This document shows positions 32,454 through 40,980 of a stretch of 64,000 nt of DNA, piece by piece. The position numbers were made by a program, and so were the translations under genes. The stretch lies in contig CAXXFB010000001.1 of the NCBI GenBank assembly GCA_963674545.2, forward strand, positions 186,001-250,000, read 5' to 3'. The notes beneath the pieces were generated by a model. The model did no database searches, had not been told where the DNA came from, and worked only from the letters and a program-made list of their open reading frames with translations. Numbering within the stretch: the first letter of the stretch is position 1; every line of letters begins with the position of its first letter. Origin of the DNA: JABGQS01 sp963674545 (GTDB lineage: Bacteria; Bacillota; Clostridia; Christensenellales; SZUA-584).

Positions 32454-33598
32454 TGAAGAATATTAAGAGAAAGCTGCTTTCCACGTCCGGATTCACTGCA
32501 TCTATAATTGCTATAATTGCAGGTTTGATAGTTGGTTTTATAATACTTCTTATAACAAACCCTTCTCAAGCATTGCCTGGTTTTTGGACTATACTAAAGG
32601 GCGGATTTACAGGAGGCCCAAAAGGCATAGGTGATATGTTCTACCTTGCAACGCCTATTATAATGACTGGTCTGTCTGTGGGCTTTGCATTCAAAACAGG
32701 TTTATTCAACATCGGTGCGTCCGGACAGCTTATAGTTGGGGCTTTTGTGGCTGTTTACATAGGCGTTCTTGCACAGGGGCTCGGAGCGGTACACTGGCTT
32801 GTTGCACTGCTTGCAGCTATGATAGCAGGTGCTCTTTGGGCAGTAGTGCCGGGTCTTCTAAAAGCTTTTTTCAACGTGCACGAAGTCATATCGTGTATAA
32901 TGATGAATTATATAGGCATGTATTTAGTAAACATGCTTGTTAAAGAAACAGCGGTCTACGACAGCTATGGAGCAAGATCACTGCCTGTGCAGCAAACGGC
33001 AAATATGCCCAAAATAGGTCTTGACAAACTAACTGGAGGCTCAAGCTTAAACAGCGGAATACTAGTGGCTGTTTTCTTTGTTGTAATTTTGTATATCATA
33101 CTTAACAAAACTACATTTGGATATGAACTAAAAGCATGCGGACACAACGCAGACGCAAGCATATATGCGGGTATAAATGCGAAAAGAAACATAATTCTTT
33201 CTATGGCTATAGCTGGAGCTATGGCAGGTGTAGCAGGTGGACTTATTTACCTTGCGGGATCTGGAAAGTTTATTGCTGTTGTCGATGTTTTAGCTTCAGA
33301 AGGCTTTGACGGAATATCTGTAGCTCTGCTTGGCTTGTCAAATCCTGTCGGAATTTTGTTCTCAGGGCTTTTTATAGCTTACATAAAAAGCGGCGGGTTT
33401 TATATGCAGCTCTATGACTTCGTACCCGAGGTAATAGATATAATGGTATCTATCATTATATACTTCAGTGCATTTGCACTGCTTGTTCGCACCTTCTTTG
33501 AAAGATATGCATTGAGTACTGAAATGCAAAGCGAAGATAATCCTAAGAAACCTCGACGAACCAGAAGAAAGACAAGGGAGGTGGGAAAGAATGAATAG
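32450..33598 (+). CDS. Nucleoside ABC importer permease, subunit 1
   Basis: A 382-residue membrane permease of the branched-chain/nucleoside (BPD_transp_2) family, comparable to YufP/NupP, with about ten membrane helices. Typical blocks are FKTGLFNIGASGQLIVGAF near 81-99 and the conserved GFDGISVALLGLSNPVGILFSGLFIA near 283-308. The last 30 residues are a Lys/Arg-rich cytoplasmic tail. It overlaps the ATPase gene by four bases and the second permease gene by eight. Confidence 0.95.
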   Translation: MMKNIKRKLLSTSGFTASIIAIIAGLIVGFIILLITNPSQALPGFWTILKGGFTGGPKGIGDMFYLATPIIMTGLSVGFAFKTGLFNIGASGQLIVGAFVAVYIGVLAQGLGAVHWLVALLAAMIAGALWAVVPGLLKAFFNVHEVISCIMMNYIGMYLVNMLVKETAVYDSYGARSLPVQQTANMPKIGLDKLTGGSSLNSGILVAVFFVVILYIILNKTTFGYELKACGHNADASIYAGINAKRNIILSMAIAGAMAGVAGGLIYLAGSGKFIAVVDVLASEGFDGISVALLGLSNPVGILFSGLFIAYIKSGGFYMQLYDFVPEVIDIMVSIIIYFSAFALLVRTFFERYALSTEMQSEDNPKKPRRTRRKTREVGKNE

Positions 33599-34544
33599 CG
33601 TTTATTTTATTGTCCAGCAGACGATGTTCTTCTCAATTCCGCTTTTAGTCGTAGCGTTGGGCGGAATGTTCTCTGAGAGAAGCGGTGTTGTAAACATAGC
33701 GCTTGAAGGCATAATGATAATGGGAGCTTTTGCCAGCATATTTGCTGTCAATTTGTTACAGGATCATATTCAGGGGCAGCTATTGCTTATTATAGCTATA
33801 CTGATTGCTATGGCAGCAGGAACGATTTTTTCACTTTTGCATGCTTACGCATCAATAAACCTTAAAGCCAATCAGGTTATAAGCGGTACTGCGCTGAATC
33901 TTTTTGCTCCGGCTTTTGCGACTTTTGTTGCAAGAACGATACAAGGCACAAAAGAGATAGGTTTTGTAAACACATTCAGGATAGAGAGCGTTCCTCTGCT
34001 GGGCAAGATCCCGGTACTAGGTGACCTTTTCTTCAAAAATACATATATTACTACGTATCTTGGAATAGTTCTGCTGCTTGTGGCTTCCTTTGTGTTATAC
34101 AGAACGAAATTTGGCTTAAGGCTTCGTGCCTGTGGCGAACATCCCCAGGCTGCGGATTCAGTTGGTATTAACGTTTATAGAATGAGATATGCGGGCGTGC
34201 TGCTCTCGGGAGCTCTGGCCGGTCTTGGAGGCCTTATATTCGTTGTACCGACGTCTACAAGCTTTGATGCTACCGTTTCAGGATACGGTTTCCTGGCGCT
34301 TGCTGTTCTGATATTTGGCCAGTGGAAACCAAAACGAATACTTTTTGCAGCATTCTTCTTTGGCCTTATGAAAACCCTGGCTGCAACTTACACAAGCATA
34401 CCATTCTTATTTAACCTTGGGATACCAACTAATATATATAAAATGATTCCATACATAGCTACGCTTCTTGTACTTGCACTGACATCAAAGAAATCTCAGG
34501 CTCCTAAAGCGTCCGGTATACCATACGACAAAGGTGAACGCTGA
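33591..34544 (+). CDS. Nucleoside ABC importer permease, subunit 2
   Basis: A 317-residue permease of the same family, comparable to YufQ/NupQ, with about eight to nine membrane helices. The motif SERSGVVNIALEGIMIMGAF (28-47) is the family marker. It pairs with the previous permease to form the channel. Start ATG lies inside the end of the previous gene, showing translational coupling; GGGAGGTGGG precedes it. Confidence 0.95.
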   Translation: MNSVYFIVQQTMFFSIPLLVVALGGMFSERSGVVNIALEGIMIMGAFASIFAVNLLQDHIQGQLLLIIAILIAMAAGTIFSLLHAYASINLKANQVISGTALNLFAPAFATFVARTIQGTKEIGFVNTFRIESVPLLGKIPVLGDLFFKNTYITTYLGIVLLLVASFVLYRTKFGLRLRACGEHPQAADSVGINVYRMRYAGVLLSGALAGLGGLIFVVPTSTSFDATVSGYGFLALAVLIFGQWKPKRILFAAFFFGLMKTLAATYTSIPFLFNLGIPTNIYKMIPYIATLLVLALTSKKSQAPKASGIPYDKGER

Positions 34545-34573
34545 TATTGAACGTTTAATTATAAATAATATGA

Positions 34574-34616
34574 CTTGACAGTGCCAAAAGAGGGTAAAAT
34601 GCCCGCTTTTGGCTGC
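34574..34616 (+). terminator. Hairpin after the nucleoside importer operon
   Basis: GCCAAAAG and CTTTTGGC form a perfect outer stem with an inner GGGTAAAATGCCC hairpin. No T run follows, so it may be a weak terminator or an RNA-stabilising 3' end. Confidence 0.5.
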
Positions 34617-34710
34617 TGTAAGTCTTATTAGTTATAGTATTTTATTGCAGAAAGGTTTAAAATAATAAAATTAAGGGTATTTATTATTTTGTGTGAGAAA
34701 GGAATAGAAT

Positions 34711-35958
34711 GTGATAAGAGAGGCAATTAAAAGATTCCTGAACATAGTAAAAACTGCTGAAATTAACAAAGGCGCTAAACAGGAATTTTACAGAGAGCTC
34801 GCAGATTCCAATATCCTGAGAGGTAAAATCATATCGAATTTGCTTATATTTATAGAGCTAATTATCATAACTGCTTCAATTATAAAAGACCCTGCAGAGG
34901 TTTTTATTGCTCCTAAATTGTATTATCATATAATGTACGTCGTTTTTATAATCTCTACAACGATTGCATTGATAACAATATGTCTAATTTCAAAATACGA
35001 GAACTATAGCGTAAAAGTGGCAATGGTCACTACATATGTATTTCTTATATTTATAATAGTATGGAATATGTTTATAACACTAATGGACCAAAGATCGTCA
35101 GGTTCACTTCTTTCATATTTTACAACAATCATTGCTGCAAGTGTAATAATATACATAAAACCTAAAGTGCTTGTAATAGCATTCTCGAGCATCCAGATTT
35201 CGTTCATGATTTTGCTTCCTTTCTTTTTACCGGAGGGAGAGTCGCCTTTTGCGGAATATGTTAATTCAACAATAGCTGTTACTGTCTCAATTTTCCTTGG
35301 ATATATACTTTATCAAAACAAGGCCAACAGTTTTGCGCAGCGCAAAATAATAGAGCAAAAAAACGAGCAGCTAAATCACCTGAACGAAAGATTGAAGGAG
35401 ACAAACAAAACTCTGGAATACCTTTCACAAACCGACGGCCTGACAGGTATATATAATAGGAGGATGTTCGATAAACTCTCGAAGAATTACTGGATAAAAT
35501 GCAAACTTAATAATGTTTCACTAACGGTTATTATGATGGATATAGATCATTTTAAGGAATACAACGACAATTTTGGACATCAGGCAGGCGATGAATGTCT
35601 GGTCAAGCTTGTTTACTCACTGACAAAGACTCTGAAAGATTTCAATGGCACCAAAGATTCGATGCTTGCACGATTCGGCGGTGAGGAATTCATATTGATG
35701 ACTTGCGGACTGTCAGAAGAAATAGCGCTCAGACTGGCTGAAAGTATCCGTGAAAAGGTTGAAAATCTGAAAATAAGAAGAGAATTCAAAGATGTTGCAG
35801 ATCACATAACACTAAGCCTTGGGGTTTATACAGGAATGCCTTCTGATGAAACATATTTACTGCAGGATTATATAGGGAACGCAGACAAAGCGCTCTATTG
35901 CGCTAAAAATGACGGAAGAAATATCACAAGAGTATATAAAAGAAAAGCGGCGAATTAA
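34711..35958 (+). CDS. Membrane-bound diguanylate cyclase (GGDEF protein)
   Basis: Predicted to make cyclic di-GMP. The 415-residue protein has about six membrane helices (30-215), a coiled-coil linker (AQRKIIEQKNEQLNHLNERLK region) and a GGDEF domain (about 235-410) that starts SQTDGLTGIYNRR and bears the active GGEEF motif in ARFGGEEFI. The RxxD feedback-inhibition motif expected five residues upstream is not present. The signal sensed by the membrane part is unknown. The start is a GTG at 34711 preceded by GAAAGGAA. The end overlaps the convergent mazG by four bases. Confidence 0.92.
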   Translation: MIREAIKRFLNIVKTAEINKGAKQEFYRELADSNILRGKIISNLLIFIELIIITASIIKDPAEVFIAPKLYYHIMYVVFIISTTIALITICLISKYENYSVKVAMVTTYVFLIFIIVWNMFITLMDQRSSGSLLSYFTTIIAASVIIYIKPKVLVIAFSSIQISFMILLPFFLPEGESPFAEYVNSTIAVTVSIFLGYILYQNKANSFAQRKIIEQKNEQLNHLNERLKETNKTLEYLSQTDGLTGIYNRRMFDKLSKNYWIKCKLNNVSLTVIMMDIDHFKEYNDNFGHQAGDECLVKLVYSLTKTLKDFNGTKDSMLARFGGEEFILMTCGLSEEIALRLAESIREKVENLKIRREFKDVADHITLSLGVYTGMPSDETYLLQDYIGNADKALYCAKNDGRNITRVYKRKAAN

Positions 35959-37364
35959 TCAGCGGCTTTTTTTGCTTCGTTCCATAGAGCATCCAATACT
36001 TCAAGGCTGCTTTTTTTCATATCAATTTTTCTCTGCGATGCCAGCTTTTCAACGTATTCGAAACGCTTTATAAATTTATCTGTTGCATTCTGCAGCGTTA
36101 TCTCCGGGTCAATGCCCAGCAGCCTTACGACATTTACCACGCTGAACAACAGGTCTCCACATTCTTCGGCAGGGTCATTTCCTTCAGTCAAGTCCTGCTC
36201 TATCTCACAAATTTCTTCCCTTAACTTTTCAATGGCCTGTTCAGCTTGTTCAAAGTCAAAGCCTATATGAGCAGCCTTATGCTGTACCTTTCCGCTTCTA
36301 AGAAGGGCGGGCATAGATTTTGGTACGCTCTTTAATACGTCAGTTTGTGAATCATGGTTCTTTTCCTGTTTTTTTATTACTTCCCAGTTCTTTATGACGT
36401 CGCCTGGAGTGTGCGCAACTGCGCTTCCGAATATATGTGAATGACGGCTAATCATTTTTTCACATATTGCGCTTGTTATATCAGAGATGTCAAATTCGCT
36501 GCTTTGCTGCGCTATTTTTGCATGGAACACTATCTGCAGCATAACGTCGCCAAGTTCATCATACAATGCATTCATATCGTTATCATCAATAGCTTCAAGA
36601 ACCTCATAGCTCTCTTCAATAAGATACTTTTTCAGGCTTTCATGCGTCTGTTCCTTGTCCCATGGGCAGCCGTTTCTACTGCGCAGCTTATCCATTACTT
36701 TGACAAGGTCAAGAAAAGTATAGCGCTTTTTTTCTTCGAGTTCTGCCGGGGCAATAGCAACTGAGCAATAATATCCATAGTCTTTTTCGCCATCCAGCTC
36801 AAAAAGTTGCATCTTTTTAAATGTATGCTTATTTGTGTTTATAAAAAGAACTTCATGTTCATCATCATAATACCTTGAAAGCTTTAGCTTCAATTCAGAC
36901 GCAAACGTACGGTTGTCGATCTCTTCAATGATCAGTATATTATCCGTATTTGTTGCAGATTCAAAGCTGCTTGCAGTAAAAACCGTTATTCCTGTAGTGC
37001 TTCTGATTATGCCGCTTTCAAGTGCAAGAGCTTCTGCTTCGCTGCCGTATGGTATAACACTGATTGTTCCTCCGCCTTCAATAACCGCAGATACAAGCTT
37101 TACTGCGATGCTGCTTTGACAAGCGTCCCCAAGACAAATAAAAAGAGTGCCGTCTTCCATAAGAAACTCGCAGGCTTTCAAAGCAAGCTCGTCAAAATCC
37201 TCGGCATCTTCATATATTTTATCAAGAGTAAGGTAAGATGTATCGGGAAGCTTATCGAAAGTTTTTTTAGTTTGCAGTACTACACGTCCAGCGTTTTGTG
37301 CGGCGCTTAAAACTTCAAACGGGATCGTGCCGTTTCTGTTCATGCTGCCAATTGTTATATGCAT
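35955..37364 (-). CDS. mazG: Nucleoside triphosphate pyrophosphohydrolase MazG (YabN-like), degenerate N-terminal domain
   Basis: Hydrolyses nucleoside triphosphates to monophosphates, thought to remove abnormal nucleotides. The C-terminal two thirds (about 215-469) hold two MazG units: LRSRNGCPWDKEQTHESLKKYLIEE opens the first, whose metal-binding EESYE and DELGD motifs are intact, and EECGDLLFSVVNV lies in the second. In the YabN group the first 210 residues form a tetrapyrrole-methylase-like domain. Here the usual GLGPG loop near the N-terminus is missing (ITIGSMNRNG instead), so SAM binding looks lost. It lies two bases downstream of the SpoVB-like gene, as in the Bacillus yabM-yabN pair. 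Confidence 0.93.
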   Translation of the reverse strand: MHITIGSMNRNGTIPFEVLSAAQNAGRVVLQTKKTFDKLPDTSYLTLDKIYEDAEDFDELALKACEFLMEDGTLFICLGDACQSSIAVKLVSAVIEGGGTISVIPYGSEAEALALESGIIRSTTGITVFTASSFESATNTDNILIIEEIDNRTFASELKLKLSRYYDDEHEVLFINTNKHTFKKMQLFELDGEKDYGYYCSVAIAPAELEEKKRYTFLDLVKVMDKLRSRNGCPWDKEQTHESLKKYLIEESYEVLEAIDDNDMNALYDELGDVMLQIVFHAKIAQQSSEFDISDITSAICEKMISRHSHIFGSAVAHTPGDVIKNWEVIKKQEKNHDSQTDVLKSVPKSMPALLRSGKVQHKAAHIGFDFEQAEQAIEKLREEICEIEQDLTEGNDPAEECGDLLFSVVNVVRLLGIDPEITLQNATDKFIKRFEYVEKLASQRKIDMKKSSLEVLDALWNEAKKAAD

Positions 37365-37365
37365 A

Positions 37366-38991
37366 TTATGCTCTCCAAAGCTTAAGTTTCATCATTAATC
37401 TTGTAATCAGTCCTCCGCCAGGTATATTCTCCAGGTCCTCTTTAGAGAGTGACTTTGTTATTAAAAGTGCAAAGGCATATACTAACACAGCAGCGGCTAT
37501 AACTATTATGGTAGTTACAGTGTTGCTGTATCTTTCTGTCATGAAGTCGCTGAGGAAATAAACGAGTACACCCATTATAGCAGTTGAAAGCACAGGCATA
37601 ATTATCCCTGAAAGTGGTTCAATATTTGGTTTTGTTATTCTTGCCATAGAAATAATGTTAAGAAGTGCAGTAACCGTATAACATGCTGCGGTGCCTATTG
37701 CAGCTCCATAAATATTGAACTGAGGCTGACGAATGAGAAGGATAGACAGTACGACTTTGATAGCGGCGCCTATGGCAAGGTTGCGAAGCGGGAGATACGG
37801 TTTGCCGGCGCCCTGTATGATACCGGTAGTTGTCTGCAGTACGGTAAGGAACAAAACTGCAAGAGCTAAATATCTAAGTAAACCTCCGCCAACTGCAAGT
37901 TCATCAGGGGTAAATCCCGAAGAATATAGAATCGTAACGATGTTGTCCGACAGAAGAAACATACCAACTGCACAGGGAAGGCCAATAAGTATCGCAAGTT
38001 TAAAACCAAGCGCAGACCTAGAGCTGACTGCAAGGCTGTCCTTATTAGATGCTGCTTCAGATATAGCTGGCACAAGGCTCATACTGAGGGCTAAAGACAA
38101 CACGGCAGGCATATTTACAAGAGGATTTGCAATGCCGACTAAAACACCAAAGCTTTGACCGGCGTCGATAGAACTGTAAGCGCTAAAGTCGATACTATCC
38201 AGTATATTGTTAACTAGAAAAGCATCAAGCGACATAATAAGAGGCATGATGCTTGCACCGAGTATTATAGGAAAAGCTATAAATAAAAGTTCTCCGAGTA
38301 CGCTTTTATGATCTGAAATATAAGGTGAGACGTGAGTTTCACGCCGTAGAGTTTTAATTCCGCCCTTTTTACGATTATAAAAAATAAGCATTATCACAAG
38401 TGCAGCAACTTCAGAAAGTGAAACGCCTAAAAGCGCACCTGCTGCCCCGAATTGCGGCCCCTTTTGTACCCAGAAGTAAGCGAACAGAAGCCCTGCGCCA
38501 AGTTTAATAAGCTGCTCTGTTATCTGTGTAACAGCAGTTGGCACCATCTGCTGAAGCCCCTGGAAATAGCCTCTGTAAGAAGAGAGCATAGCGACAAAGA
38601 ACAGCGCCGGTGCAATCATCCTAAGGCCAAGAGCTGCCGTTGGTCTTCCTGCAAGGTCTGCGATGATGTCTGCAAAAGCTAAAAGAATTACAGTTGATAT
38701 GATACCTACGATCAAAAGTAGTTTAAGCGCTTTTTTAAATACCAGATGAGCGCTTCTATAGTCTCCGACCGTTACTCTTGCGGCAACCATTCTTGAGATG
38801 GCAACCGGTAGTCCGGCTGTTGCGAACACAACAAGAAAGGCATATATAGGATAGGCAACTCCGTAGTCTGCCATTCCCTCTGAACCAACGAAATTCGCAA
38901 GCGGTATCCTGAAGAATGCACCTAGTATTTTTACTAAAATACCTGCTCCGGCAAGTATAGCTGCGCCCTTTACAAAGCTTTTTTTAGACAT
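37366..38991 (-). CDS. SpoVB/MurJ-like polysaccharide flippase
   Basis: A 541-residue membrane protein of the MOP/MATE superfamily with about 14 helices, near YabM/SpoVB/MurJ. These proteins move lipid-linked cell-wall or polysaccharide precursors across the membrane. The opening KGAAILAGAGILVKILGAFFRIPLANFVG is typical, with the charged ISRMVAARVTVGDYRSAHLVFKKA loop and later ISEAASNKDS loop. The ATG at 38991 has GGAGAT close ahead; a longer frame lacks a ribosome site. The pairing with mazG fits the yabM-yabN order, so it may serve spore cortex or general wall synthesis. Confidence 0.92.
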   Translation of the reverse strand: MSKKSFVKGAAILAGAGILVKILGAFFRIPLANFVGSEGMADYGVAYPIYAFLVVFATAGLPVAISRMVAARVTVGDYRSAHLVFKKALKLLLIVGIISTVILLAFADIIADLAGRPTAALGLRMIAPALFFVAMLSSYRGYFQGLQQMVPTAVTQITEQLIKLGAGLLFAYFWVQKGPQFGAAGALLGVSLSEVAALVIMLIFYNRKKGGIKTLRRETHVSPYISDHKSVLGELLFIAFPIILGASIMPLIMSLDAFLVNNILDSIDFSAYSSIDAGQSFGVLVGIANPLVNMPAVLSLALSMSLVPAISEAASNKDSLAVSSRSALGFKLAILIGLPCAVGMFLLSDNIVTILYSSGFTPDELAVGGGLLRYLALAVLFLTVLQTTTGIIQGAGKPYLPLRNLAIGAAIKVVLSILLIRQPQFNIYGAAIGTAACYTVTALLNIISMARITKPNIEPLSGIIMPVLSTAIMGVLVYFLSDFMTERYSNTVTTIIVIAAAVLVYAFALLITKSLSKEDLENIPGGGLITRLMMKLKLWRA

Positions 38992-39062
38992 TTTATCTCC
39001 ATTCTCAAGATTGTTTACCACTACCAAAATACGGAGTTTTAAAACGTTTACTACGATATTTA

Positions 39063-39091
39063 TTGATTATAAATGATTATTTGCTTATAAT
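39063..39091 (+). promoter_or_regulatory. Promoter of trmL
   Basis: TTGATT at 39063-39068 and TATAAT at 39086-39091 are separated by 17 bases, about 75 bases ahead of the trmL start. Confidence 0.7.
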
Positions 39092-39166
39092 CAACACTGG
39101 AAATACACTAAGAATGTTAAATAATCAGAAAGAAAATACGCTTATATAAAAAATGAGGGAGCAAAG

Positions 39167-39628
39167 ATGGGCATCAACATAGTTTTGGTAGAGCCGGAGA
39201 TACCGGCGAATACAGGTAACATAGCAAGAACGTGCGCCGTTACAGGGGCACAGCTTCATCTTGTAGAACCCCTTGGTTTCTCCATATCCGACAAACAGGT
39301 AAAGCGTGCCGGCCTTGATTACTGGCCATATTTGAATGTGCAGGTTCATAAAAGTTTGGATGGATTTTTTAAAAACACGCAAGGGATATACTACTACTGC
39401 TCTACAAAAGCTTCAAAATATTACACCGATGTAGAATATGAAGACGGCTGCTATTTTCTTTTCGGCAAGGAAACAAAGGGTCTGCCGGAACCGCTGATAT
39501 TTGAAAATCCGCAAAATGCTATAAAGATACCTTTGAGGGATGGGCTTCGCTCACTCAACTTATCAAACGCAGTAAGCATAATAGTCTACGAAGCGCTGAG
39601 GCAAATAAACTTTGAGGGCTTGTCTTAA
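39167..39628 (+). CDS. trmL: tRNA (cytidine/uridine(34)-2'-O)-methyltransferase
   Basis: SPOUT-class enzyme that methylates the ribose at the wobble base of leucine tRNAs. The 153-residue protein opens INIVLVEPEIPANTGNIARTCAVTGAQLHLVEPLGF, a near-diagnostic start, and shows the SPOUT knot motifs FGKETKGLPE (about 104-113) and IPLRDGLRSLNLSNAVSIIVYEALRQ (about 124-149). Length and motif order match TrmL. GAGGGAG precedes the ATG. Its stop overlaps the convergent GNAT gene by four bases. Confidence 0.96.
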   Translation: MGINIVLVEPEIPANTGNIARTCAVTGAQLHLVEPLGFSISDKQVKRAGLDYWPYLNVQVHKSLDGFFKNTQGIYYYCSTKASKYYTDVEYEDGCYFLFGKETKGLPEPLIFENPQNAIKIPLRDGLRSLNLSNAVSIIVYEALRQINFEGLS

Positions 39629-40758
39629 AAGTTACTGTAGCCGGTAAGCGGCTTATCATATATCCTATAAGACTTGATATACTTCATACCAAGTCTCTCA
39701 AGAGCGTTCTTGATATTAAGATTATCTTCAAGTATATAATTTGCTTCCATACGGATGTTTTTTTGGGCGAGTTTTTCATACATTTTTATGTACATCAAAG
39801 CATCCAGCGCTCTGCCATGATAGTCAGGATGTACAGCCAGACCGAACAAACGATAGTCTTTGAGCTTTTTATACCCAAGGAAAAGTTTTAAAAATCCGAA
39901 TGGAAAAAGCCTTCCTTTAATTTTTTTTAAGATTATGTTTATATCCGGGAATCCAAGGCAATATCCAACAGGCCTGCCTTTATCTTCGACTATCCAAACA
40001 GCGTTTATATCTACGATGAGTTTGAGTTTATTTAGCATATCCTGCATAACTGGCAGCTCAAGAGGAACATATCCCCAGTTGTCGGAATACGCTGCATTGC
40101 TTATCTCAAGTATAGCTTTTGCGTCTTCTTTTAAATTGTGCATATCAAGCTGTCTTATTCTTATATTTGGGTTTCTTGTTAAGTACTTTGAAAGAAATCC
40201 GTCGAATCGTTTAGGCAGAGTATATCCGCAGCCTGTATTTGCTTCATAGACAAGAAGGTCTTTTGCCTTTGAATAACCGCAGCATGTAAAGAAACTATGA
40301 TAATACTTAGGGTTCCATGGTGACATATAAACGGGCGGTGTTTCATAGCCGTCAGATAAAAACCCCCAGTTTTCCGCTACCGGGTTTATAGGGCCTCTTA
40401 TTGTGTCCATGCCTTTTTCGTGAAGCCATTCTTCAGCGGCATTAACAAGAAGTGCGCCGGCTTCCTTATCATCTATACATTCGAATGCACCAAAAAAGCC
40501 GATGCTTGATTCATAATAACGGTTATGATTAAAATCAATATAAGCTATTGTTCTGCCGCAAGCTTTTCCGTTTTCATCAACCAGCAAAAAAAGCTCAAAA
40601 TCCGAGTTTGAGAGTATGGGATTGTTTCTGCCAAAATAGGCTTTTCTTTCCTCTATCCAAAGAGGAGGAGCAAAACAGCGTGACTGTCCGTGTAGAACTT
40701 TTGGAAGCAAGACAAACGTCTGCATCTGCTTTTTTGTTTTAACTTTAACTATATGCAT
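39625..40758 (-). CDS. Large GNAT-like acetyltransferase domain protein
   Basis: A 377-residue protein of a family (YghO-like) with a GNAT fold in its C-terminal half. Recognisable pieces are the TIRGPINPVAENWGFLSDGYETPPVYMSPWNPKYYHSFF block near 119-157 and the acetyl-CoA region YRLFGLAVHPDYHGRALDALMYIKMYEKL near 307-335. The substrate is unknown. It seems to be a single-gene unit on the minus strand; the ATG at 40758 is preceded by AAAGGAACTC. Confidence 0.8.
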   Translation of the reverse strand: MHIVKVKTKKQMQTFVLLPKVLHGQSRCFAPPLWIEERKAYFGRNNPILSNSDFELFLLVDENGKACGRTIAYIDFNHNRYYESSIGFFGAFECIDDKEAGALLVNAAEEWLHEKGMDTIRGPINPVAENWGFLSDGYETPPVYMSPWNPKYYHSFFTCCGYSKAKDLLVYEANTGCGYTLPKRFDGFLSKYLTRNPNIRIRQLDMHNLKEDAKAILEISNAAYSDNWGYVPLELPVMQDMLNKLKLIVDINAVWIVEDKGRPVGYCLGFPDINIILKKIKGRLFPFGFLKLFLGYKKLKDYRLFGLAVHPDYHGRALDALMYIKMYEKLAQKNIRMEANYILEDNLNIKNALERLGMKYIKSYRIYDKPLTGYSNF

Positions 40759-40980
40759 ATTGAGTTCCTTTAAAAATAATTCTGGATATTGATTTTCTTA
40801 GTATAACCTTGGAAGGCGCATAAGTCCAATAACAACAAGTTAACAATAATGTTAAATCCATTACCGCAAAGTAATATTACCTTTACATCTGTCCTTGTTT
40901 AATTTAAAATAAAATCATAATGATAACTTGAAATTAACTTAAGTGTTAAATAGATTTAAATTTTTTACTGGAGGTAATAA

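Noticed and set aside
34573..34600. TTGACA followed by TAAAAT as a promoter for the GGDEF gene
   Set aside because: Spacing is only 14 bases and the bases are part of the 3' hairpin of the transporter operon.
40800..40980. TTAACA-like boxes as a Pho operator ahead of the Na/Pi transporter
   Set aside because: The region is A+T-rich, spacing of the boxes is irregular and no phosphate regulator gene is in view.
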